In this document: positions 1 through 5,458 of the stretch, piece after piece
Layout: the number at the start of each line of letters is the position of its first letter
How positions within the stretch are numbered: the stretch's first letter is position 1
Assembly (NCBI GenBank): GCA_021814855.1
Contig: JAKAHQ010000151.1
Coordinates: forward strand, 1 to 5,458
Length of the DNA stretch: 5,458 bases
Source of the DNA: Bacteroidota bacterium
GTDB taxonomy: Bacteria; Bacteroidota; Ignavibacteria; Ignavibacteriales; Melioribacteraceae
Direction of reading: 5' to 3'
Position numbers and translations under genes: made by a program
Notes under the pieces: generated by a model
Databases searched by the model: none
What the model was told of the DNA's origin: nothing
The model's input: the letters and a program-made list of their open reading frames with translations, nothing else

Positions 1-1
1 A

Positions 2-1099
2 AGTTTGGCAGCCGGAATCGGCAGATCGATTACGGATGTAAAGAAGGCAGCGTCTGGCAGCGAAGTAAGTACAATTCGAACAGAAAAAGATTTGAAATTT
101 TCATGGATACTTATCGGAATCGCATTGGTTGCAGTAGCTACTTTTTTAATCACAAAATTTATTTTCGGAACCGATCTTCTTCCCGCAATTGTTGCGGCTA
201 CTGTTATGATTATTCTTGCTTTCTTCTTCGCAGCAATTTCCGGTTACTTAGTAGGCATTATGGGTTCAAGCAACAATCCCATCAGCGGATTGACTTTAAC
301 CGCGCTTGTTGTAACTGCGCTTATACTTGTAAGCATGGGAGTTGACGCGACACACGGAGGCATTGCCGCTGTTCTTGGAGTCGCGGCCATCGTTTGCGTA
401 TCAGCCGCGGTTGCCGGCGAGATGCTTCAAGATTTGAAAGCCGGACACATCCTCGGCGGTACGCCGTGGAAGATGCAGATCGGCGATATCATCGGTGTTG
501 TTGTTGCCGGTCTTGTCATGTTCTATGTTCTCGTATTCTTAAATCAAGCAGATATTGCACAGGGAATTAAGGAAGGATATGAAGGCGGCTTTGGCAGTCC
601 AAAACTTTCCGCTCCTCAAGCCGGTTTGATGGCAATGTTATCCAAAGGAATTGTCGGCGGGGCTATGTCCTGGCCTTTGATCATTGTCGGCATACTCATG
701 GGTATTGCCTTTATTATGATGCAGGTTAAGAGCCCGATGCTTGTCAGCGTAGGCATGTATCTTCCGCTCGAAACTACATTCGCTATTTTTGTCGGTGGTA
801 TAGTAAAAGGTATTGTAGATATATATTGCAAGAAGAGAAATTATAATGATGCTCAAAGAGCAAGAGTTGAAAATGTTGGTATTCTTATAGCGGCAGGATT
901 AATTGCCGGCGAAGCTTTAACCGGTTTGGCGTTCGCACCGTTTAAGATTGCGGAAGTAGAAATTCTAAAAATCTTTTCGGAACCGCCTATCGCAATTGGT
1001 CTTTTAGTTCTTGCGGTAATTTCCTGGGCATTAATTTATATTCCGCTGAAGAACGCAGGAAGACCGGAAGACCCGGCACCGCCGGCAGTATCGATGTAA
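2..1099 (+). CDS. OPT family oligopeptide transporter, C-terminal part (5' end outside window)
   Basis: This is the C-terminal half of an inner-membrane OPT-family transporter, which typically takes up oligopeptides with protons. The frame is open to the left edge. A TTG codon at 5 exists, but full-length OPT proteins are about 600-700 residues, so the true start lies upstream. Counting from that TTG, the family landmarks are GSSNNPISG at residues 87-95 (nt 263-289), DLKAGHILGGTPWK at 143-156, and LPLETTFAIFVGG at 253-265. About eight or nine hydrophobic segments are visible, roughly 34-54, 59-84, 94-112, 118-138, 158-179, 223-239, 245-272, 290-310 and 328-347. The tail is short and proline-rich. 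A terminator directly follows the stop, so this is the last gene of its transcript. Some OPT relatives carry metal chelates instead, so the substrate is inferred. The family call is firm. Confidence 0.93.
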   Translation, partial: SLAAGIGRSITDVKKAASGSEVSTIRTEKDLKFSWILIGIALVAVATFLITKFIFGTDLLPAIVAATVMIILAFFFAAISGYLVGIMGSSNNPISGLTLTALVVTALILVSMGVDATHGGIAAVLGVAAIVCVSAAVAGEMLQDLKAGHILGGTPWKMQIGDIIGVVVAGLVMFYVLVFLNQADIAQGIKEGYEGGFGSPKLSAPQAGLMAMLSKGIVGGAMSWPLIIVGILMGIAFIMMQVKSPMLVSVGMYLPLETTFAIFVGGIVKGIVDIYCKKRNYNDAQRARVENVGILIAAGLIAGEALTGLAFAPFKIAEVEILKIFSEPPIAIGLLVLAVISWALIYIPLKNAGRPEDPAPPAVSM

Positions 1100-1112
1100 T
1101 TCAATATTTCAT

Positions 1113-1147
1113 TTGTCCCGGTATTAATTTATCGGGACAATTTTTTT
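1113..1147 (+). terminator. Rho-independent terminator after the OPT gene
   Basis: The arms TTGTCCCG (1113-1120) and CGGGACAA (1133-1140) pair perfectly. The stem extends inward by one G-U and two A-U pairs to 11 bp, closing a 6-base loop (1124-1129). Seven T residues follow at 1141-1147. It starts 14 bases after the OPT stop and ends 14 bases before the next start codon, so it separates OPT from the PqqD-pepD unit. No downstream promoter could be identified with confidence in the remaining gap, so some readthrough or a promoter inside the OPT end is needed to express the next genes. Confidence 0.9.
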
Positions 1148-1161
1148 CTTGAAGAAAGACT

Positions 1162-1533
1162 ATGAATTTTTTCCAGCGAAGATCCAAACTTAAAGGCGCA
1201 AATTACCTCGAATTAAGACCGATCCGGAATATGAAGGAAGAAGTTGATTCGGATAATCTTGTTACGGTATTAATCCCCAAATTCACACACTCATTTGCAA
1301 AAAAGTATTTTGAACCGATTCTTAAATCGCCGGTAATAAAATTAAAATTAGATGAACTGGGATCGGCGTCGTGGCTGGCAATCGACGGTAAAAAAAATGT
1401 CTATGAAATCGGAAATGAGCTTATCGAAAAATTCGGTGATAAAATTCAGCCGGTTGAACAACGGCTGACTAAGTATTTAACTCAATTATATGAACATAGG
1501 TTAATCACATTTGAAGAACTGAAAGGAGATTAA
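1162..1533 (+). CDS. PqqD-domain (RRE-like) protein of unknown role
   Basis: This is a small soluble protein of 123 residues. Residues 31-41 (DNLVTVLIPKF) lead into a PqqD-type winged-helix core: LKLDELGSASWLAIDG (61-76), VYEIGNELIEKFGD (80-93), a helix at about 97-112, and a closing strand LITFEE (114-119). PqqD domains are known as peptide-binding recognition elements (RREs) for RiPP precursor peptides, but this one is a standalone protein with an N-terminal extension of about 55 residues. No precursor peptide or radical SAM gene is visible nearby. The stop is one base before the pepD start, so the two are almost certainly co-transcribed and translationally coupled. The ATG at 1162 is preceded by a purine-rich GAAGAAAG that could be a weak ribosome site. 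There is no signal peptide or membrane segment. The domain call is good; the cellular job is unknown. Confidence 0.8.
   Translation: MNFFQRRSKLKGANYLELRPIRNMKEEVDSDNLVTVLIPKFTHSFAKKYFEPILKSPVIKLKLDELGSASWLAIDGKKNVYEIGNELIEKFGDKIQPVEQRLTKYLTQLYEHRLITFEELKGD
1522..1528 (+). promoter_or_regulatory. Strong ribosome binding site of pepD
   Basis: AAAGGAG lies six bases before the ATG at 1535 and inside the last codons of the PqqD-like gene. It fixes the pepD start. It also shows that this organism uses Shine-Dalgarno pairing for at least some genes, and it fits coupled translation of the two genes. Confidence 0.8.
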
Positions 1534-1534
1534 C

Positions 1535-2995
1535 ATGGCAGAAGTTTTATCAAATCTTAATCCGCATTTGCTCTGGAAACATTTTGAAGAAATTTGCGGC
1601 ATCCCCCGGCCTTCCCGAAAGGAAGAGAAAGTTGCTCAGTACGTTGTATCGTTCGCAAAGAAAAACAATCTTGAATTTGCGCGCGACGAATTCGGCAATG
1701 TAGTTATTCGCAAACCGGCTACACCTGGTAAGGAAAATTTAACGCCGGTTGTTTTGCAGGGCCATCTCGATATGGTCGCCGAGAAAAATGCAGACGTGTC
1801 TCATGATTTCGACAAAGACCCGATTCAACCTTATATTGACGGCGACTGGGTAAAAGCAAAAGGAACAACGCTTGGCAGCGATAACGGTATTGGTGTTGCC
1901 GCAGCGCTTGCCGTTATGGAATCAAAGGAAATTGAACACGGACCCGTAGAAGCTCTCTTCACTCTCGATGAGGAAACAGGATTGTTCGGAGCGCAGGCTT
2001 TGAAGTCGGGGTTTGTAAATGCAAAAATTTTATTGAACCTCGATTCCGAAGAAGACGGGGCTTTGTATATCGGTTGCGCCGGCGGTCAAAACACTTATGT
2101 GAAATTTAAATTCAACGCGAAAGATATTCCGGCAAACACTGTTGCAATCGAAATAAAAGTAACGGGATTGAAAGGCGGTCATTCCGGTCTCGATATCAAC
2201 ACCGGAAGAGGAAACGCAATTAAGTTGATGACCCGCTTACTTCACAATTTGAATTACAAATTCGGAATTCGTCTTGCCAGTTTGAACGGCGGAAGCAAAC
2301 ACAACGCAATACCCCGCGAATGCTTTGCCGTTGTTCGGGTGCCTAAAAAAGCTGCTGCGGATACACTTGCATTCATCGAAGAATATAACAAGACTGTACA
2401 AAGCGAATTGTCGTCCGTTGAACCGAAGCTTAATGTTGTCGCCGCGGAAGTAAAATCCAAAGCTAAAGTAATGGACAAAACCACCGCTCAAAATTTGATT
2501 GACTCCTTGTACACCGTTCAAAACGCAGTAATCAAGATGAGCGCGGATATTGATGGATTGGTCGAAACATCTACCAATCTTGCTGTTGTGGTTACAAAAG
2601 CCAAAACGGTAGAAGTTATTTTAAGTCAAAGAAGTTCTGTTGAGTCCGAGAAAATAGAAATATCCAATGCAGTGGCGGCTCATTTTAAAATGGCAAAAGC
2701 CGAGGTGAAGCAAGGCGACGGCTATCCGGGTTGGAAGCCGGATATTCATTCTCCGGTGTTGTCGGTAATTAAATCCGTCTACAAAAATTCTTACGGCGGA
2801 GATCCGGAAGTAAAAGCAATTCATGCCGGACTGGAATGCGGAATAATTAAGGAGCGTTATCCTGAAATGGATATGATTTCATTCGGACCGACAATAATGG
2901 GCGCGCACTCACCGGATGAAAAAGTTCAGGTAAGCACCGTTGAAAAATTCTGGAGTCTTCTAACGGAAGCGCTGAAAAATATTCCGGCTGCATAA
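1535..2995 (+). CDS. pepD: Aminoacyl-histidine dipeptidase (PepD, peptidase family M20)
   Basis: This is a cytosolic metallodipeptidase of 486 residues, the usual PepD length, that hydrolyses unblocked dipeptides including Xaa-His (carnosine type). All five expected metal ligands are present: H77 in GHLDMV, D116 in LGSDNG, E147 in DEETG, D170 in LNLDSEE, and H458 in GAHSPDE. The catalytic D79 and general base E146 are also present. As remembered, these sit three residues before the equivalents in Vibrio PepD. The inserted lid/dimerisation domain (about 185-390) has GGHSGLDINTGRGNA with H216, and NGGSKHNAIPRE at 251-262. The start has a strong ribosome site. The gene sits one base after the PqqD-like gene and upstream of an MFS permease that may supply dipeptides. 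There is no signal peptide, so it works on internalised peptides. It looks intact and functional. Confidence 0.97.
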   Translation: MAEVLSNLNPHLLWKHFEEICGIPRPSRKEEKVAQYVVSFAKKNNLEFARDEFGNVVIRKPATPGKENLTPVVLQGHLDMVAEKNADVSHDFDKDPIQPYIDGDWVKAKGTTLGSDNGIGVAAALAVMESKEIEHGPVEALFTLDEETGLFGAQALKSGFVNAKILLNLDSEEDGALYIGCAGGQNTYVKFKFNAKDIPANTVAIEIKVTGLKGGHSGLDINTGRGNAIKLMTRLLHNLNYKFGIRLASLNGGSKHNAIPRECFAVVRVPKKAAADTLAFIEEYNKTVQSELSSVEPKLNVVAAEVKSKAKVMDKTTAQNLIDSLYTVQNAVIKMSADIDGLVETSTNLAVVVTKAKTVEVILSQRSSVESEKIEISNAVAAHFKMAKAEVKQGDGYPGWKPDIHSPVLSVIKSVYKNSYGGDPEVKAIHAGLECGIIKERYPEMDMISFGPTIMGAHSPDEKVQVSTVEKFWSLLTEALKNIPAA

Positions 2996-3003
2996 ATTAA
3001 ATA

Positions 3004-3077
3004 ATTCATGCTCTTGCTCTTAATCTTGCGTTATCCAATACCTATTTAATCATAAGGTTAAGGGCGAGCTCATGAAT
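3004..3077 (+). repeat. Long imperfect inverted repeat (RNA hairpin) between pepD and the MFS gene
   Basis: Bases 3004-3027 pair with 3054-3077: seven pairs, two mismatches (3011-3012 against 3069-3070), then fifteen pairs, around a 26-base loop (3028-3053). Three of the pairs are U-G wobbles (3015/3066, 3018/3063, 3024/3057) with U on the 5' side. They pair in + strand RNA but would be A-C mismatches in an antisense RNA, which points to a structure formed in the sense transcript. The left arm contains the hexamer series GCTCTT, GCTCTT, AATCTT (3010-3027). No T-run follows, so it is not a classical terminator. It may stabilise the pepD mRNA 3' end or tune expression of the downstream permease. 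Confidence 0.75.
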
Positions 3078-3112
3078 GAGATCAAATTATTATTCAAAAA
3101 AAATTTTAAACC

Positions 3113-3119
3113 GAAGAGA
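3113..3119 (+). promoter_or_regulatory. Probable ribosome binding site that favours the MFS start at 3124
   Basis: GAAGAGA lies four bases before the ATG at 3124. The earlier in-frame ATG at 3076 lies in the right arm of the inverted repeat. Its extra 16 codons run through an A8 tract (3096-3103) and carry no family feature. The spacing is short and the match to the anti-Shine-Dalgarno is partial, so the start choice is probable, not certain. Confidence 0.4.
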
Positions 3120-3123
3120 ACAC

Positions 3124-4386
3124 ATGGAAAATAAATTAACCGAAAAACCGGAACCTGGTTCGCTGTTTCGTTGGATGATTCTTCTGTTTGTAAGTTTGGC
3201 AATGTTTGGCAACTACTATATCTATGATAGCATAAGTCCCCTGGCGGATTTATTAGCCAAGCAGCTTAAGTTTTCGGACTCCAATATCGGTCTGCTGCAA
3301 GGTATCTACAGCGTTCCAAATGTGTTTATGGTTCTCATCGGCGGAATTATTATCGATAAAATAGGCACAAGGATTTCTACATTCATATTTACTCTCCTTT
3401 GTCTTCTTGGTGCAATAATTACTGCGTCGTTCAGTTCCATTACATTGATGGCCATCGGCCGTTTAATTTTTGGTCTCGGCGCAGAATCGATGATAGTCGC
3501 TGTTACAACTGTAATAGGAAGATGGTTCAAAGGCAAGCAGCTTTCCTTCGCGTTCGGTTTGAATTTGACTCTCGCGAGATTGGGATCATTTGCTGCGCTT
3601 AACTCTCCAACCTGGGCGCATTCGCTTTACCAATATTGGCAACTGCCGTTGTTAATTTCCGTTGCGGCCGGCGTTATCTCAATTGCCTCCGTTGTAATTT
3701 ACTGGGGAATGGATACTTATGCCGAAAAGAATTTTTCTCTTCGACCTGTTCCTAAACAAGATCAAATCATATTTAAAGAAATTTTCAACTTTTCCAGGTC
3801 GTATTGGTTTGTAGTTATGCTGTGTGTAACTTTTTATTCCGGCATATTCCCGTTCCAGACTTTTGCGGTTAAATTTTTTATGGAAACTCACGGCACCTCG
3901 CGCGAGCTTGGAGGATTCCTTTCAAGTATGCTTACTCTATCTGCAATGGTGCTTACACCTTTATTTGGTTTGTTGGTAGATTATATCGGCAAGCGTTCGC
4001 TTCTTATGATGCTTGGTTCAATAATCCTGGTTCCTGTTTATCTACTGATGGCTTACACACATGTATCTTTGTATTTACCAATGGCAATGATGGGATTGGC
4101 GTTTTCGTTAATTCCCGCGGTGATGTGGCCTTCCGTTGCATTAATAGTTGACGAAGCCAAACTTGGAACCGCTTACGGATTGATGACTATGATTCAGAAT
4201 ATCGGTTTAGCCGGTTTTAATTTTCTAATTGGCTGGGCAAATGATTTTAGCCACGGCTACACTATGGGCATGTGGATCTTTTCGTCGCTCGGATTTTTTG
4301 GATTGGTTTTCGCCTTCATGCTTCGTAGGAGCGAAACTGGTCCGGGCGGACATGGTCTCGAAAAAGGCATCTCCAAAACAGTTTAA
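3124..4386 (+). CDS. MFS permease, MFSD1-like; candidate dipeptide carrier
   Basis: This is a 420-residue inner-membrane carrier with twelve predicted helices, at about 16-35, 56-77, 84-103, 106-130, 140-160, 173-195, 228-250, 262-285, 291-311, 316-340, 348-371 and 379-400. The MFS loop motif appears as GGIIIDKIGTR (73-83), with its second-half counterpart GLLVDYIGKR (282-291). The order RWMILLF, IYSVPNV, IGRLIFGLGAES, WFKGKQL, FGLNLTLARLGS and GTAYGLM..IQNIGLA closely recalls animal MFSD1, a lysosomal dipeptide uniporter. E121 (helix 4) and R152 (helix 5) are charged residues inside the membrane that could grip peptide termini. The pepD gene immediately upstream supports a dipeptide substrate, but this is inference. 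The start at 3124 was preferred over 3076 because of the purine-rich site before it. MFS membership is certain; the subfamily call rests on remembered sequence resemblance. Confidence 0.85.
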   Translation: MENKLTEKPEPGSLFRWMILLFVSLAMFGNYYIYDSISPLADLLAKQLKFSDSNIGLLQGIYSVPNVFMVLIGGIIIDKIGTRISTFIFTLLCLLGAIITASFSSITLMAIGRLIFGLGAESMIVAVTTVIGRWFKGKQLSFAFGLNLTLARLGSFAALNSPTWAHSLYQYWQLPLLISVAAGVISIASVVIYWGMDTYAEKNFSLRPVPKQDQIIFKEIFNFSRSYWFVVMLCVTFYSGIFPFQTFAVKFFMETHGTSRELGGFLSSMLTLSAMVLTPLFGLLVDYIGKRSLLMMLGSIILVPVYLLMAYTHVSLYLPMAMMGLAFSLIPAVMWPSVALIVDEAKLGTAYGLMTMIQNIGLAGFNFLIGWANDFSHGYTMGMWIFSSLGFFGLVFAFMLRRSETGPGGHGLEKGISKTV

Positions 4387-4422
4387 TTTTTTGTAAGTTT
4401 GCTTTCAATAATTTGTTTGGCG

Positions 4423-5184
4423 ATGAAATTCCAATTTAAAAAATATTTTTTAATCCTTGCTATTCTAATACTTGGTTTTACTCAATCCGAGGCGCAAACA
4501 TTCGGATTCGGATGCCTTGGCTTAAGCGGTTTTTATGCAGGATATTCGCGTCAAAGTTTTGAATTCCCCGGACTCAATCAATACGTCAACAAGCAAATCG
4601 AATCCAATATTAATTTGCAAAGCGGTTCAGCCGAGCAAATGAAATTCCAGATACTCACAGGCTACAGAATTGGAGCCAATTTTTTCCGCGCAAAATTTCA
4701 CAGCATATTTATAAGCGCCAAAGGTTACTACCAGTTTTTAAAACAGCAGCAGCAGGTCTCTACGCAAATTCAAAACAGTGTAGTTCGTCAAACTTACCAG
4801 GTAACAATGAATCATTGGGGAGTTGGTTTGGATTTCGGAACTAAGTTGTTCTCTGTAATCGATTGGAAGATTGTCGAAGGAAATGTTTTGTTTTTCAATT
4901 CGGATTTAACACAAGAAATTTTTATCGACGAAGTGTCGCAAGGCCAGGTAAAGTACAGTCCGGATAATGCTAAGGTAGGTTATTTTTTAGGTACCGGATT
5001 AATTTTACAAGTTGTTCCGGATTATATCAGCGTCGAGGGAACGGCGGGTTATAATTACATCAAGATAGATAAGATGAACAACAGCACAACCGGTACAATT
5101 CCTACCGCAACAATAAATCAAAACATAGTTGACAAAGGAAATTTCAGCGTAACACTTCAATTAAATATCGGGTTCCCGCTTTGA
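4423..5184 (+). CDS. Secreted beta-rich protein, probable outer-membrane barrel, function unknown
   Basis: This is a 253-residue protein I do not recognise. The N-terminus is a Sec signal peptide: basic MKFQFKK, hydrophobic YFLILAILILGF (8-19), and a signal peptidase I-type site SEA|QT after residue 24. The cysteine at 31 has no lipobox before it, so it is not a lipoprotein. The mature part is rich in aromatic and Gly residues and has alternating stretches such as ANFFRAKFHSIFISAKGYY (85-103), HWGVGLDFGTKLF (131-143) and KVGYFLGTGLILQVV (184-198). It ends in FSVTLQLNIGFPL, like the closing strand of Bacteroidota outer-membrane barrels. The ATG at 4423 was chosen over a TTG at 4399 because it gives a clean signal peptide. 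The start is 36 bases after the MFS stop, and the end overlaps the next gene by four bases. A role in peptide uptake is possible from context only. Confidence 0.7.
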   Translation: MKFQFKKYFLILAILILGFTQSEAQTFGFGCLGLSGFYAGYSRQSFEFPGLNQYVNKQIESNINLQSGSAEQMKFQILTGYRIGANFFRAKFHSIFISAKGYYQFLKQQQQVSTQIQNSVVRQTYQVTMNHWGVGLDFGTKLFSVIDWKIVEGNVLFFNSDLTQEIFIDEVSQGQVKYSPDNAKVGYFLGTGLILQVVPDYISVEGTAGYNYIKIDKMNNSTTGTIPTATINQNIVDKGNFSVTLQLNIGFPL

Positions 5185-5458
5185 AACTAACAAAACTTGA
5201 CAAAGCTTCGGTGATTGCAATCCGCCACTGCATGGGTACGCAGCCGGGTGAAAAAGTTTTAGTTGTAACCGATGAGTTGAAAAGAAAAATCGGGTATAAT
5301 CTTTATACTAATGCATTGAGCTTGGGTTATGCATCTGTTTTTGTTGAGATGAAATCCCGCGAAATGCACGGCGAGGAACCGCCTAAATCCATTGCCGAAT
5401 TAATGAAGATGTTCGATGTTGTGCTTTGTCCAACTGCAAAATCTTTAACGCATACAGA
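5181..5458 (+). CDS. M29-type aminopeptidase, N-terminal part (3' end outside window)
   Basis: This is the first 92 residues of a probable family M29 metalloaminopeptidase, a cytosolic enzyme that removes N-terminal residues from peptides and is usually 350-410 residues long. The visible landmarks are an N-terminal helix (ASVIAIRHCMG, 9-19), GEKVLVVTDE (23-32), the predicted helix and strand NLYTNALSLGYASVFVEM (40-57), and DVVLCPTAKSLTHT (79-92), where the family commonly has PT..S.THT followed by E-A-R. The metal ligands lie in the missing C-terminal part, so activity cannot be judged. The start is a TTG that overlaps the upstream TGA stop as TTGA, indicating translational coupling. The next ATG (5232) would cut off the conserved first helix. 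No ribosome site is evident, which fits reinitiation. Confidence 0.82.
   Translation, partial: MKLTKLDKASVIAIRHCMGTQPGEKVLVVTDELKRKIGYNLYTNALSLGYASVFVEMKSREMHGEEPPKSIAELMKMFDVVLCPTAKSLTHT

Noticed and set aside
616..856. Open frames on the - strand within the OPT gene
   Set aside because: They are antisense to a conserved membrane protein, have low complexity and no family resemblance. They are shadows of the real coding frame.
2237..2824. Open frames on the - strand within pepD
   Set aside because: They lie opposite a fully supported gene, have no ribosome site or recognisable domain, and look like shadows of its codon pattern.
3026..3055. A sigma70-like promoter in the pepD-MFS gap (TTGCGT at 3026 and an AT-rich stretch TATTTAAT)
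   Set aside because: The spacing between the boxes is wrong for TATTTA, and no acceptable -10 box lies 16-18 bases downstream. The Bacteroidota TAnnTTTG box is also absent.
3076..3123. An upstream start for the MFS gene adding 16 residues
   Set aside because: The extension has no family feature, runs through an A8 tract, and its ATG is buried in the hairpin; 3124 has a purine-rich site just before it. It cannot be fully excluded because GGCGAG (3063-3068) could act as a weak ribosome site.
3072..3134. A 20-codon open frame starting ATG at 3072, overlapping the MFS start, as a possible leader peptide
   Set aside because: There is no distinct ribosome site, its start lies inside the hairpin stem, and its residues show no pattern typical of a leader peptide. 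It could arise by chance.
4399..4422. A TTG start 24 bases upstream for the secreted protein
   Set aside because: It would put uncharged, hydrophobic residues ahead of the basic n-region and spoil an otherwise standard signal peptide.

Overview
The window reads as a compact stretch of bacterial chromosome with all genes on the + strand. The moderate, AT-leaning composition, the Bacteroidota-type secreted barrel protein and the style of the PqqD-domain protein suggest a member of the Bacteroidota/Ignavibacteria (Chlorobi) side of the tree. This is an impression from sequence style, not a database match. At least one gene (pepD) has a strong Shine-Dalgarno sequence, which is uncommon in classical Bacteroidetes and fits Ignavibacteria or a neighbouring lineage better.

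Layout: (1) The C-terminal half of an OPT-family oligopeptide transporter enters from the left edge and stops at 1099. A clean intrinsic terminator follows at 1113-1147. (2) A two-gene unit follows: a 123-residue PqqD-domain protein (1162-1533) and, one base later, a full-length PepD-type aminoacyl-histidine dipeptidase (1535-2995) with all M20 metal ligands in place. (3) The pepD-MFS gap holds a long imperfect inverted repeat (3004-3077) whose imperfections include three G-U wobbles that pair only in + strand RNA. (4) A 12-helix MFS permease follows (3124-4386); as remembered, it resembles the MFSD1 family, whose animal member is a lysosomal dipeptide carrier. (5) A secreted, probably beta-rich outer-membrane protein (4423-5184) overlaps by four bases a TTG-started M29-type aminopeptidase (5181 to the right edge, incomplete).

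Taken together, four of the six genes fit a peptide scavenging theme: an oligopeptide importer (OPT), a candidate dipeptide carrier (MFSD1-like), a cytosolic dipeptidase (PepD) and an aminopeptidase (M29). The PqqD-like protein and the barrel protein are the unexplained partners. The PqqD fold is normally a peptide-binding module of RiPP pathways, yet no RiPP gene is visible here. No RNA gene, CRISPR array, insertion sequence or replication origin is visible, and no gene-free stretch is longer than about 130 bases.
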